Below, piece after piece: positions 1 to 13,126 of a stretch of DNA of 64,000 nucleotides. The stretch is from Patiria pectinifera (Eukaryota; Echinodermata; Asteroidea; Valvatida; Asterinidae), in contig CM057148.1 of the NCBI GenBank assembly GCA_029964075.1, positions 29,071,916 through 29,135,915 of the forward strand. The letters run 5' to 3'. The position numbers were made by a program, and so were the translations under genes. The notes beneath the pieces were generated by a model. The model saw only the letters and a program-made list of their open reading frames with translations, did not search any database and was not told where the DNA came from. Positions within the stretch are counted from its first letter, which is position 1. Each line of letters starts with the position of its first letter.

Positions 1-180
1 CATTCACAACACAAAAAGATTCCTTCAGCTCTTGCCTGGCAAATTTAAGTACTTTTACTACCACAGACTTTCTCTAAAGGAATGGACACATAACCTCTAA
101 AGCCCGTTAAAAAAAAATATATGCACTCAGTGAAATGAAGTCCTCTCAAAATTAGCAGAAAAACCTTGCATGCTACATAT
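1..180. other. Unassigned AT-rich edge sequence
   Basis: Nothing recognisable is seen before the satellite array begins. The segment is AT-rich and has no open frame or clear repeat word shared with the rest of the window. Confidence 0.4.
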
Positions 181-3100
181 ATTTATCAAATCCGTGTACA
201 AAACCTATGTGAGAAAAAAATACATCTTTAATGTAGAAGTAACCTGACACCTGACGATGTCACGATCACGAATTCTTCTAGGACCATCTGGTTGGTGGTG
301 ATCTAAGTATGTACCAAGTCTGAAGTTGATCAGATTTACGGAGTGCTTAAGTGGAGTGTTTTTAAAACATGTACAAAACCTATGTAGAGAAAATACATAT
401 TTAATGTGCAGAAGTTACTCTGACACCTGACGATGTCAGGATCACGAATTTCTTCTAGGACCATCTGTGGATGGTGGTCTAAGTATGTACCGAGTCTAAA
501 GTCAGATCAGATTTACGCAGCAGGTGCCAAAGTGGAGTGTTTTAAAACGTGTACAAACATATGGGGGAAAATGCATCTTTAAAGTCACGTAACCCGACAC
601 CAGATGACGTCCACCGATCACGAATTTCTTCTAGGACCATTTGTGGTTAGTGATCTAAGTATGTACCAAGTCCGAAGACCATCAGATTTACGACAGTGCC
701 CAAAATGGAATGTTTTAAAACGTGTACAAAACAAATGGGGGAAATGCATCAGCTTAACGTGACGTTACCCGACACCTGATGACGTCATGATCACTAAATT
801 TCTTCTAGGACCATCTGTGGGTGTTGGTCTGAAGTGTGTGCCAAGTCTGAAGTCATCGATGGCATTTACGAAAATGCCAAAGTGTATGGGTAGAAAAGAA
901 AAACGTGTACAAAACATACATGACAAAAGTGGACAAATAAGAAAAAAAGAAAAAAATCTTTAATTCAGAAAACAAGAGCTGTTTCGGTGTGTACATGAAA
1001 ACAGCTAAAATCTAGAAATGTGTTTGTGGACAAACACAAGCTGTTTCGAGATATTTGAAATACTCTGTGCACACGTGACGAACAATCAGTGACCGTCACT
1101 GTAAATGTCATCTATAACAGCACATTATAATACGTACATGTCAAGTTACAACCAAATCGGAACATTATACATGTAGTTCTGTAGATATAGGCCTATACAA
1201 GAATAAAATGCCTCTTTAAGGGACGCGTCATGACATTTGGTGATGACGTCACTTCAATTTTCATCTATAACACGTCCTTGTGAATGTGCATACCAAGTTT
1301 AATCCAATCGGACTTGTACATCCGGGTTATAGCGATTCGAAAAATGCTCATTTAATGTCACGTCATGTGACACATGATGATGTCATATGTTACAAACTCA
1401 CTGGGGACCATCTTAGGCTGCTGGTCTTACTGGTGTCTGACAAGTGTAAAGTCAATCAAATACATGCTATAGAAGTGGAAGTTTGAAGAAAAAACGTGTA
1501 ACAAAAGAAATGTGTGTTAAACCTATGGAGAAAAAGTCTGAAAAAGGAGAAAAAAAGAAAAACTAGAAATGTGTTTGTGGACAAACACAAGCTGTTTCTG
1601 ATATTTGATACCTCCTGTGCATCATGATGAACACTTGATGACGTCATTCAAATGTTATCTATAACACAGCACATTATACATACATATCAAGTTACCCGTC
1701 TGCATTACAGCCAAATCGAACATATAGATCATTTAATAGAAAAATATATGTACCCACTGGCTAATGAACGTCACATGACATGTGGTGACGTCACTTCAAC
1801 TTTCATCTGTAACACATCCTCGTGCGCGCCTATATCAAGTTTCCACCCAATCGGACTTGTACTTAAGAAGTTATAGCGATTTGAAAAATGCACATTTAAT
1901 ATGATGTCACGTGACAAATGATGACGTCGTCGTTACGAAAATCATCAGGACCATCTTTGGCCGCTAGTCTAAGTGTCTGCCAAGTGTAAAGTCAATCAGA
2001 CATATGAAAGTGCATGCCAAAGTGTGTGGTTTGAAGAAACACGTGTACATGTACAAAACCTTTGTTGAAAATGCATCTTTGATGTAATGTAACTTGACAC
2101 CTGATAATGCCATGATCACGAATTTGTTGTAGGAGCATCTGTTGAGTGGTGATTTTAGTATGTACCAAGTCTGAAGTTGATCAGATTTACGAAAGTGCCG
2201 CAAAGTGGAGTGTTTTAAAACGTGTACAAAACATATGAGGAAAGTGCATCTTTAATGTGACAGTAACCCGACACCTGATGACGTGTATAGCCAACGAATT
2301 TCTTCTAGGACCATCTGTGGGTGGTGGTCTAAGTGTGTGCCAAGTCTGAAGTCGATCGCATTTGCAATAAAATGCCAAAGTTGACTGGTAGAAGAAAACG
2401 TGTACAAAACATATGACAAAAGTGGAAAAATAAAAAGAGAAAAAAAAGAAAAAAAGAAAAAAATCTTAACTTAAAACAAGAAGCTGTTTGGTGTGTACAC
2501 TGAAACACAAAAAAATCTTACTTGAAAACAAGAGCTGTTTCGATTGTGTACACGAAACAGCTAAAAAAAAACTAGAAATGTGTTTGTGGACAAACACAAG
2601 CTGTTCGGATATTTGAAATACCTCTGTGCACGTGATGAACACTTGATGAAGTCATTTCAGATGTCATCTGCCAGAGAAAAGCCAATCAGACATATCAAAG
2701 AAAGTATGAATTGAAGAAAAACGTGTACGAAACCTATGGGGAAAAATGCATCTTAATGTGACGTAACCTGACACCTGATGGCGACGTCAAGATCCTGCGG
2801 AGTTTCTTCAAGAGGACCATCTGTGGGTGATGGTCTAAGTGTCGTGTACCAAGTGTAAAGTCGATCGGATGTACTTAAAGTGCCGAAATGGAGCGTTTAA
2901 AAACATGTACAAACCCTATGGGGAAAAAGGACTCATTACTTTGGCGTAACCTGACACTTGATGACGTCACGATCCACAATTTCGTCTAGAACCATCTCTG
3001 GGTGGTGGTCTAAGTATGAATTAAGTTTTAAATCGATCCAGTTTACGAAGATGCCAAACTGGAGTGTTTTAAAACGTACAAAACATATGGGGAAAAATGA

Positions 3101-5778
3101 ATCTTTAATGTGACGTAACCCAACACCTGATGACGTCACGTTCACAAATTCTTATTGGACCATCTGTGGGTGGTGGCTCTAAGTATGTATTCAGTCTGAG
3201 GTCGATGGGATTTATGAAGGTGCCAAGGTGGAGTGTTTTAAAACGTGTACAAACATATAGGGGAAAAATGCATCTTTAATGTGACGTAACCCTTGACACC
3301 TGATGGCGTCACGGTCACGAATTTCTTCTAGGACCATCTGTGGGTGGTGGTCTAAGTATGTATTCAGTCTGAGGTCGATCGGATTTATGAAGGTGCCAAG
3401 GTGGGAGTGTTTTAAAACGTGTACAAAACATATAAGGAAAAATGCATCTTTAATGTGGCCAATAACCCGACACCTGATAATGTCACGGTCACGAATTTCT
3501 TCTAGGACCATCTGTGGGTGGTGGTCTAAGTATGTACCAAGTCTGAAATTGATTGGATTTCAAAAAGTGGCAAAGTGGACTGTCAGAAGAAATGTGTGTT
3601 AAACCTATGGAGAAAAAGTCTGAAAAAGGAGAAGAAAAAAAACTAGAAATGTGTTTGTGGACAAACCCAAGCTGTTTCGGATATTTGAAATACTCTGTGC
3701 ACATGACGAACAATCAGTGATGTCACTGTAAATGTCATCTACATAACAGCACATTATAATACATACATGTACATGTCAAGATAGAACCAAATCGAACATT
3801 ATAGTTCTGTAGATATAGACCTATAAAAGAATAATATGCCCCTTTAAGGGACGTCATATGACATTTGATGATGACGTCACTTCAATTTTCATATATAAAC
3901 CATCCCTGTGAATGTGCATACCATGTTTTAATCCAATTGGACTTGTACTTTCGAAGTTATAGCGATTTGAAGAAATGCTCATTTAATGTCACGTCACGTG
4001 ACACATGATGACGTCATCGTTATGAACTCACTGGGGACCACCTTAGGCTGCTGGTCTTACTAGTGTCTGACAAGTGTAAAGTCAATCTGACATACATGTA
4101 TGGAAGTGAAAAAGTGTATCAGTTCGAAGAAAAATGTGTACAAAACCAATAAGGAAAAAATGCATCTTTCATGTGATGTAACCTGACACCTCATGACGAT
4201 CATGATGGCAGACTTTCTTCTAAGACCATCTGTGGGTGGTAGTCTAACAGTGTGTTCCAAGTCTAACATGGATCGCATTTATGAAAGTGCCAAAGTAGAG
4301 TGTTTTAAAACAGTGTACAAACCCTATGGGGAAAATGCATCTTTAATGTAACGTAACATGAAACCTGATGACGTCACGATGACGACTTTCTTCTATGACC
4401 ATCTATGAGTAGTGGTCTGAAGTGTGTACCAAAGTATAAGTGGTCGATCAGATTTACAGAAAGTGCCAAAGTGGGCGTTTTTAAAACATGTACAAAACCA
4501 GAGGGGAAAATGTGCATCTTTAATGTGAAGTAACGTGACACCTGATGACGTCAACGATCGTGAATTTCTTCTGGGGACCATCTGTGGGAGATGCTCTAAG
4601 TGGCCTGTACTAAGTGTAAGCGTTGATCGGAGTGTACGAAAGTGCGAGAAATGGAGCCGTTTAAAATGTGTACATTAACCTATACAGGAAAGTGTATCTT
4701 TAATGTGACGTAATCTGACATCTCATGACGTCATGGTCACGAATTTCGTCTAGGACCATCTATGGGTAGTGGTCTAAGTATGAATTAAGTTTAAAGTGGA
4801 TCAGAATTTACGAAGATGCCAAACTGGAGTGTTTTAAAACAGTGTACAAAACCTAAGGGGAAAAATGTGCATCTTTAATGTGAAGTAACGTGACACCCTG
4901 ATGACGTCACGATCATGAATTTCTTCTAGGACCATCTGTCAGAGATGCTCTAAGTGTGTGTACTAAGTGTAACGTTGATCGGATGTGCACGAAGTAGCAG
5001 CCGGAAATGGAAGCGTTTTAAAATGTGTACATTAACCCAATAAGGGAAAATAAATCTTCAATGTGACGCGTAACCTGACACCTGATGACGTCACAATCGT
5101 GAATTTCGTTGGCGACCATCTGGTGGTGGTGGTCTAAGTATGAATTAAGTCTGAAGCCCATCAGATGTATGACGGTGCCTAAAGTGGAGTGTTTTAAAAC
5201 GTGTACAAAACATATGGGGAAAATGCATCTTTAATGTGGCGTAACCCGACACCTGATGACGTAACGATCATTTAATTTCTTCTAGGACCATCTGTGGGTG
5301 GTGGTCTAAGTATCAAATAAGTTTAAAGTCGATCGGATTTACTTAAGATGCCAAACTGGAGGGTTTTAAAACGTGTACAAAACAAATGGGGGAAAATGCT
5401 TCTTTAAAGTGATGTAACTTGACACCTGATGACTGTAACGATCACAATTTCTTCTAGGAGCATCTGTTGGTGGTGATTTTAGTATGTACCAAGTCTGAAG
5501 TTGATCAGATTTACGAAAAGTGCCAAAAGTGGAGTGTTTTAAAGCGTGTACAAAACATATGGGGAAAAATAAATTTTTAATGTGACGTAACCTGACACCT
5601 GATGACGTCACGGGTGATCACAAATTTCTTCTAGACACATCTGAGGGTGAAAATTGGTCTAAGTATGTACTCAAGTCTCATGCCGATCGGGTTTACGAAA
5701 GTGCCAAAAGTGGCATGGTAGAAGAAAAACGATGTACAAACCCTATGGAGAAAAGTGGAAAAATAAGAAAAAAAAAAC
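181..5778 (+). repeat. Satellite-rich array 1 (171-bp unit, element family A)
   Basis: A tandem array whose unit is about 171 bp and reads, in order: a GTGTACAAAACCTATGGGG word, GCATCTTTAATGTGACGTAAC, CCTGATGACGTCACGATCAC, TTTCTTCTAGGACCATCTG, GGTGGTCTAAGTATG, GATCGGATTTACGAAAGTGC and GGAGTGTTTTAAAACGTG. Each unit carries one TGACGTCA palindrome. The array is broken up by family A 5' termini (CTAGAAATGTGTTTGTGG...) near 1012, 1563, 2572 and 3643, and by degenerate 3' hairpins near 978-1006, 2484-2514 and 2532-2562. Between the termini and the satellite lies a second body segment (AACAGCACATTATAATA..., CCCCTTTAAGGGACGTCA). Units carry many 1-4 bp indels compared with array 2. Short open frames in it are chance products of the repeat. 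Confidence 0.85.
1012..1562 (+). mobile_element. Family A element copy, 3' hairpin absent
   Basis: Starts with CTAGAAATGTGTTTGTGG, a short inverted repeat (GTGTTTGT / ACAAACAC) and the subterminal word AAGCTGTTTCG. It runs through the body segment with two GACGTCA-type words and ends in an A/G-rich tail just before the next CTAGAAATG start. No terminal hairpin is seen, so the copy appears 3'-truncated or fused head-to-tail with the next one. Confidence 0.5.
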
Positions 5779-6801
5779 TAGAGATCTATGTCTGTTTGCA
5801 GCAGAACATAGGGCTTTTCCGCATTATGATTTTTTTATCAATAATATACCCTGAATATGCATGAACATAAAATCTGTCAAAAGTTAGCCGAAAGAAAAAT
5901 CAGCTAAAAGCGGTCACTGTGGACAGGATTTCACCTTATGCAATCTGATGTATGTGCGTGTGTACAAGGTGTTTGCTTCAAGACAAAAAAGAGTGATCCT
6001 AAAAATAAATTACTGGCAAGAGTCGAAAAGCACTTTGAAAATCGACAATTATTTTTAAATTTTGATGACGTCATCGTGACGATCATTTCGAACTTTGCAT
6101 ACTAGTATGATTAACTACCTACCCACCAAGTTTCATGACAATTGGACCTTTCCTTATATGAGTTTTGAAAAATGGCATTTTGATTCCGTCATGAAATGAA
6201 AGCGTCACACATTTCAAGTTTTGTACGAATAGCTATTACATAACAGACCAAATGCAAAAAAAAGAATTTTGCATTTGCATGTTGCATTCGGGAGAATATG
6301 GCTAAAGGTCAAAAAATAAATATTCATATAAAATCTCAGGATAGCGTCATCATGAAAGCGTCACCTCATTTTTAATCTATAACACTTCCTGGTATAGCTT
6401 TCACATACCAAGTTTCAACCTAATCGGACTTACATTTCTGTAGATATAAGACTTCACAATATGTACGTAAATTTTCAAAAATCAATAAAAAAATAGGTGA
6501 TGGCGTCATCGTGACGTCATAGTCTTGGCTTAATATTTTTATGAAGGTCTTCCTTAGCTGTAACTTTGATGACGATTCCAGATCGCCAAGAAGTTATAAA
6601 AATGGTGGCTTGAAAACGTGTACCAAAGTCAATGGGTTAAAATCCCACAGCAGAAAAACTGCACACCTTTAAATGTCGTGATTTGCCTTTAAACTGAAAC
6701 ATTTTTATAAAAATATTACTTGATATTCTGACTCTTAGGAATATTTTCAATCAAATGGTTAACGAAAAAAATACGATTTCTTTTTCCTTCTCAGTAATTC
6801 T

Positions 6802-7772
6802 AACGGAAGCTTAAAGTGACCATTCAGAGAGTTTCCACGTTTCGCCTTTGATGATTTATCTCAGAAAGATGGATTACTAAGATATTTATGACGTGTTTCC
6901 CTGATATCGTGTCTTGGAAAGACGTCTTTCCCTGGTATTATGGTATTCTCGGAAAGACGTCTCTTTCCTGATATCGTATCTCCGGAAAGACGTGCTTTCC
7001 CTGATATGAGTATCTCCCGGAAAGACGGCTTTCACTGATATTGCATTTCGAAGGACATCTTTTCCTGATATAACATCTCGAAAGAGCGTCTTTTCTCTTA
7101 TATCATCTCGGAAAGAGCGTCTTTCCTTGATATCAGATCTCTGAAAGACGTCTTTCCCTGATATAACATCTCGGAAAGACGTCTTTCTCTGATATCATCT
7201 CAGAAAGACGTCTTTCCCTTGATATGATGTCCGAAAGAGCGTCTTTCCCTGATATCATCTCAGAAAGACGTCTTTCCTTGATATGATATCCCGGAAAGAC
7301 GCCTTTCCCTGGCGTGAAAGACGTCTTTTCTCTCATATCTTATCTCAGAAAGACGTTCCCCTGATATTGTATCTCGAAAAGGCGTCTTTCATCTCGGAAA
7401 AGAGCGTTCTTTCTCTAATATCTTATCTTGAAAAAGACGTTTTCACCTGATATAACATCTTAAAAAGACGTCTTTCTCTCGAGGTATCATCTCGGAAAGA
7501 CGTCTTCATCCTTGATATCGTATGTCGGAAAGAGCGTCTTTCTGAAAACGATATCAGGGAATAGCGTCTTTCGAGATACAATATCAAGGAAAGACGTCTT
7601 TCTGAGATCTACGATATCAGGAGAAGATGTCTTTCGAGATAATTTACATCCGGGAAAGACGTTTTTCCGAGATGCGATATCACGAAAAGACATGTTTTAT
7701 CTCAGTATTCCGTCGTTCGAGATAAATTATCTAGGAAACTTGAAACTCGGATGGTCACTTTAAGCTTCCGTA
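6802..7772. mobile_element. Foldback DNA element with palindromic minisatellite arms
   Basis: The ends are inverted repeats: ACGGAAGCTTAAAGTGACC on the left and GGTCACTTTAAGCTTCCGT on the right. The element is flanked by a 7-bp direct repeat TAATTCT (6795-6801 and 7773-7779), and the other tandem copies read TAATTCT once at the same place (near 8208), so this is a clean insertion with an empty site. The interior holds roughly two dozen copies of a ~30-bp unit built on the perfect palindrome GAAAGACGTCTTTC and a GATATC word. Unit orientation flips near 7530-7550, so the array forms both arms of the foldback. No transposase frame is present. Superfamily is unassigned; a 7-8 bp duplication would suit hAT or similar. 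Confidence 0.75.
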
Positions 7773-9667
7773 TAATTCTCAGCCGAAATGGGTTCAGAAA
7801 CTACTCAGTAAGATATATCAGTGTTGTATAGGAAAGACTTGTGGAAAAAGCTGTGTGCAAAGTCTATGAGAAAAATTAATTATTCATGAATCCATAATAA
7901 ATCACTTGAGAAGATGACGTCATCATGATGTACCGTAGTCTTGGCGCATAATTTTGTATGAGGATCTTCCTTGGCTGTAACTTTGATGACGATTCCAGAT
8001 CGCTAAGTTATGAAAATGGTGGCTTAAAAAAGGGAAAAGTCAATGGAGTTAAAATCCCACAGCAGAAAAACTGCACCTTTAAATGCGTGATTTTCCTTTA
8101 AACTGAAACATTTTATATAAAATATTACTTGCTATTCTAACTCTTGGGAATATTTTCAATCAAATGACAGAAGCGTAAAAGAAACAATTTCTTTTTCCTT
8201 CTCATAGTAATTCTCAGCCGAGAGTTCAGAACTACTCAGTAAGATATATCAGTTTGTATAGGGAAATACTTGTGGAGAAAGCTGTGTACAAAGTCTATGA
8301 GAGAAAAATTAATTATTCATAAATCCATAATAAATCACTTGATGACGTCACCATGACGTCACTCTTCGGGACACATCTTTGGCTATAGGGACTATGCTTA
8401 TGCCAACTTTCAATGATATCTGACAAAGATTAATGCCAAGAAGTGCTATAATACGTCACTGTCTATGCGCATGCAGGAACATAAAATCTGTCAAAGTTAG
8501 CCGAAAATCGGCTAAAACGGTCACTGTGGACAGGATTTGACCTCAGCAACACGGCGCTGCAGGCTGACTGACATACGATGTATGGTGCCTATGTACAACG
8601 TACGTGCATGTACATGTACATTGTCGGACGTCCTGTCCTGTGCATGTTTTGGAAGCAGAGGTATTGTCCAAGGTGAAGTTCTTTAAGCGTGCATGAGGTA
8701 TGTTCGGAGAGTTCGCTATCGCCTGGAAACTTTGGAAATGTTTTAAGACCTACCCTTCAATCAACAATTAAAGTAAAAACAACATATAAACTACTGCCAT
8801 GGTTGATTTTTCCAGAATTTTCAAATAGAAAAGGGTCTTTTTCATTATAACTTCCCGGTCTGATGACGTCATCTCGCCTACAAACTTCGCACACGTCTTA
8901 AGTGAGTCAAGGTCATTATATACACCCAATATTTAGGCCCGATTCCGACAAACTTCGCCACAGACATCTATTCAAAATACATTTTGCTAATTTTCAACCC
9001 GTCGCTAGAGGGCGCTTGAAGATTGCATGACGTCATTGGTAGATGATTTAGAAGAATACTATTGGCCAAGAGACTAACACCCGTTGAAAGCAAGTTCATT
9101 TCTATTACCACTTAAATAATAAGCCACTTCCGGTTTGGGCCTTTTCGACGGAGAAGCAAGGGTCACGTGATTTCACACGCACACTGAAAGAAATAAAGAC
9201 CTTCGACCTACTCTACCACTTCTGCCGGCAACAGAAGTGCTGCGGACGCTGTCACTGTTGATTTCTTATGCATTTTTAAATATTAAAAAGTGTCACAATT
9301 CTAATTGCCTATAAATAAACATACCTGATGACGTCATCATGACGTCATCATTACACAATGTTGTTTGAATTAGGGTCTTTGCTTTAACAAAGTTTGGTGT
9401 AAATGAATTATTGGCAAGAGCAGTCGAAAATGTCGTTTGAAAACCGACAATTTTTTTAAAAAATTTTATTGTACAAAGTCTATGGGAAAAATTAAATATT
9501 CAAAATCTATAATAAATTAGTCGATGACGCCATCATGCACTGTCACTCTTCGGGGCACATCTCTGCTATAAGGACTATGACTATGCTAACTTTGAATGAC
9601 GTATGACAAAGATAAATGTCAAAAGTGGCGTAGAAAAAACGTGTACAAAGTCTATGGGATTTAGGCG

Positions 9668-9890
9668 ACAAAAAGAAGAAGAAGAAGAAGAAGAAGAAAG
9701 AAAAAATGAGAACAAAAAGAAAGAAAAAATGAGAACAAAGAAAGGCTTTTCCGCTTTTTTGGTGAAAAGCCAAAAAGAACAAAAGAAAGGTTTTTCCGCT
9801 TTTAGAAGAAGCCAAGAAGAAGAAGAAGAAGAAACGAAAAAATGAGAACAAGAAAGGCTTTTCCGCTTTTTGCGGAAACAGCCAAAACTA
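9668..9890 (+). repeat. GAA-rich tract with reiterated 3' hairpins of family B
   Basis: A (GAA)n stretch is followed by three hairpins of the same kind. Each starts AAAGG(C/T)TTTTCCGC, has a T-rich loop, and closes with a complement ending in AGCC; the third is GGCTTTTCCGC / GCGGAAACAGCC. They lie just before the next family B start at 9978. The arrangement matches a 3' terminus repeated several times in tandem. Confidence 0.6.
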
Positions 9891-9977
9891 GAAATTGTGG
9901 TTGTGAACGAAATACAAGAGAGCTGTTTCCCAATATTGATTATCTGTTGTACACCGATAGACAGCTAAAAAGAAAAC

Positions 9978-12900
9978 TAGAGATCTATGTCTGCTCTGCA
10001 ACAGAACATAGGGCTTTTCCGCATTATGCGATTTGTTTAATCAATAATATGCCCTGAATATGCATGAACATAAAATTCTGTCGTGTTAGCCGGAAAATCG
10101 GCTGAAACGGTCACTATGGACAGGATTTGACCTCGGCAATACGATGTATGTGCGGTGTACAAGGTCCGACTTGGACAAACGAGTAATGCGGGCTAAATAA
10201 ATTACTGTGCAAAGTACATGTCAAAAGGCACATTGTAATCGACAAATATTTAATTTTTCGATGACGTCATCGAGTGTCACTGTCGAACCTTTGCATACTA
10301 GTATGATTAAGCGTGCGCAGGGCATGACACTGAGTTTCCTTATATGAGTTTTGAAAAATCGTAGGTTTTTGAAATGACGTCATGATGACGTCCATTTTTC
10401 AAGTTTTGTAAATAGCTATTACAGTAACAGACCAAATGCAAAAGAATTCTTGCCATTTTGCATGTTGCGTTCGAGGAGATATGGCTTCAAAAGGTCAAAA
10501 AATATTCATATAAAACTTCCGATGACGTCATCATGACGTCACCTACACCTTTTAAATCTTCGTAACACATCCTGGTCATAGCCATCATATACACCAAGTT
10601 TCCAATTCCCAATCGGACTTACATTTCAGATATAAGACTATCTCATAATATGTACGTAATTTTTCAAAATTTTTCAAAAATTAGGTCGCTGATGAGGGCG
10701 TCATCGTAGATGTCATGGCAGTCAATTGGTAGTTTTTGTACGAGGGTACTATTAGCCAAGAGACTAACACCGTTTGATGACGATTCCAGATCGCCAAGTT
10801 CAATAAAAATATTGGCTTCAAAACGTGTACCGGAAAGTCAATGCGGTTATAAATCCAACAGCACTGAATAACTAAAGCACCTTTAAATCACGTGATTACC
10901 ACTTGCCTTTAGAATGCTGAAACGCGTACGGTTGATTCTATAAAATATTACTTGATATTAAAAGTGCTGACTCTTCAATATTTTCAATCAAATGGCACCG
11001 ATGACGTAAAAATGACAGATTTCTTTTACCTCTCTTCTCATTAGTAATTGCTCGGCCGAAGTTCATGAACTACTGGCAGTAAGAAATTGATCAGTGTTGT
11101 ATAGGAAAATCGACGGTGGAGAAAGCTAAAGGGTACAAAGTCTATAAGAGAACAATTAATTATTCATGAATCCATAATAAATCACTTGATGATGACGTCA
11201 TCATGATGTCAAAAGTCTTCGGCATACATTTTTCAGTATGATGGGTCACAACTATGGCTGTAACTTTAAAGGATCGGATTCCAGATCGCCAAGTTATGCC
11301 AAAAATGGTGGCTTGTAGAATAAAAACGTGTACAAAGTCAATAGGTTAAAAGTCCCACAGCAGAAAAAAACTGCAAAAAAAATGCGTGATTTTCCTTTAA
11401 ACTGAACATTTTTATAAAATATTACTTCTGCTATTGAAATCTTGGGAACAGCTAATCAAGTGACAGGCGTAAAAAAACGATTTCTTTTTCCATCTCATAG
11501 CTGTTCTCAGCCGAAGTTCAGAACTAGCTCAGTAAGATATATCAGTGTTGTATAGGGAAATACTTGTGGAGAAGAGCTGTTCCCAAGTCTATGAGAAAAA
11601 TGAATTATCTGTTGGACCCATAAATCCATAATAAATCACTTGATGACGTCACCATGACGTCACTCTTTGGGACAACATCTTGGCTATAGGGACTATGCTT
11701 ATGCCGCAACTTTCAATGATATCTGAAAGATTAATGCCAAGAGTGCTATAATACGTCCCTGTCTATGCGCTATGCATGAACATAAAATCTACCGTCAAAA
11801 GTTAGCCGGAAAATCGGCTAAAACGGTCACTGTTGACAGGATTTGACCTCGAAGCAACAATGGCGCTGCGCTGCAGGCTGACCGACATACGATGTATGTG
11901 CCTATGTACAACGTACGTAGGCATGGCACATGTACATTGTGACGTCCTGTTATGTGCACTGTTTTGAAGCAGAGGTATTGTCAACGTGAAGTTTTAAGCG
12001 CTGGCGCAGGGTATGTTGAGTTCGCCATCGCCTCGAAACTTTCAATGTTTTAGATCTACCCTTCGACCGACAATTAAAGTAAAACAAATAATAAAAACTG
12101 CCATGGTTGATTTGCAGTACAGGAATTTTCTAAATGGAAAAAAGGGTCTTTTTCATTATAACTTCCGGTCTGATGGACGTCATGTGCCTTAAAACTTCGC
12201 ACACGTCTTAAGTGGGTCAAGGTCATGATATACACCAATATTTAGGCGATTCCGGACAAACTTCGCCACAGACATTCTATTCAAAATACATTTTTGCTAA
12301 TTTTCAACCTTGTCGCCAGAGGGCGCTCTGAAGATTGCGGTATGACGTCATCGGTAGATGATTTGGAAGAATACTTCATTGGCCAAGAGACTCAACACCG
12401 CTGAAAGCAAAGTCTGCTATCTATTACCACTTTCAACATGATAAGCCACTTCCGGCGGCCTTTTTCGACCGGAAGGCAAGGGTCACGTGATTTCACGCAC
12501 ACTGAATGAAGAAGACCTTAACTCATTCTCTACCACTTTGCCGGCAACAAAATGTTGCGGACGCGTACACACGGTTGATTTCTTTATGCATTTTTGAATA
12601 TTAAAAGTGTCACAATTCTAATTGCCTTATAAATAACACCGGATGACGTCATCATGACGTCATCATTACACAGTGTTGTTTGAAATTAGGGTCTTTTGCT
12701 TGGACAAAGATTGCGTAAATGAATTACTGGCGAAAGAGTCAAAATGCCCTTGCAAATCGACACTTTTTTAAAATTTCTGTGTACAAAGTCTATAGGGAAA
12801 AATTAAATATTCAAAATCTATAATAAATTACGTCGATGACGTCACCATGACGTCAAGTCTTCGGGACACATCTTTGCTGATAGGCACAACTATGCTTATG

Positions 12901-13126
12901 CTTAACTTTGAATCGATGTATGACAAAGATTAATTCGCCAAAAGTGGCTGGGCAGAATAAAACGTGTACACAAAGTCTATGGGGTTTAGCGACAAGTGAA
13001 GCCAAAAAAAAAAAAAAAGAAAACTAGAAATTGAGAATAAAACAAAGGCTTTTCCGCAACTTTGCGGAAAGCCAAAAAATCTGTAACGAAAACAATTGAG
13101 CTGTTGACACCGAAACAGCTGAAAAC
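9978..13126 (+). repeat. 3.2-kb tandem unit, copy 2 (family B)
   Basis: Second tandem copy, 3,149 bp from start word to start word. The landmarks recur in order: CTAGAGATCTATGTCTG at 9978, TTTGCATACTAGTATGATTA near 10295, a deletion/rearrangement near 10740, CCACAGCAGAAAA near 11350, CTCAGTAAGATATATCAGTG near 11530, GGCGCTGCAGGCTGACCGACATAC-type sequence near 11870, AGAGGGCGC near 12318, CACTTCCGG near 12448, and the 3' hairpin GGCTTTTCCGCAAC / TTGCGGAAAGCC at 13047-13073. Many short indels separate it from copies 1 and 3. Confidence 0.75.

Larger units (their letters stand above)
5779..9977 (+). repeat. 3.2-kb tandem unit, copy 1 (family B), with nested foldback element
   Basis: First of three tandem copies. 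The start is CTAGAGATCTATGTCTGTTT followed by an AACAGAACATAG complement and GGGCTTTTCCGC. Ordered landmarks shared with copies 2 and 3 are: TTAGCCGAAAATCGGCTAA (a short hairpin word) near 5886, CTTTGCATACTAGTATGATT near 6100, CCCACAGCAGAAAAACTGCA near 6645, CTACTCAGTAAGATATATCA near 7800, a second hairpin word near 8497, AGAGGGCGC near 9007, CACTTCCGG near 9124, and the GAA-rich hairpin block near 9670. Copy 1 is about 4.2 kb because a 971-bp element is inserted at 6802. Without it the unit is about 3.2 kb. Confidence 0.75.

Noticed and set aside
3212-3602. Facing open frames of 99 residues on opposite strands
   Set aside because: Both consist of repeated satellite translations (the same peptides recur at satellite period).
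9543-9851. 102-residue minus-strand frame rich in Phe and matching Glu/Lys plus-strand frame
   Set aside because: Translation of the (GAA)n tract; low complexity.
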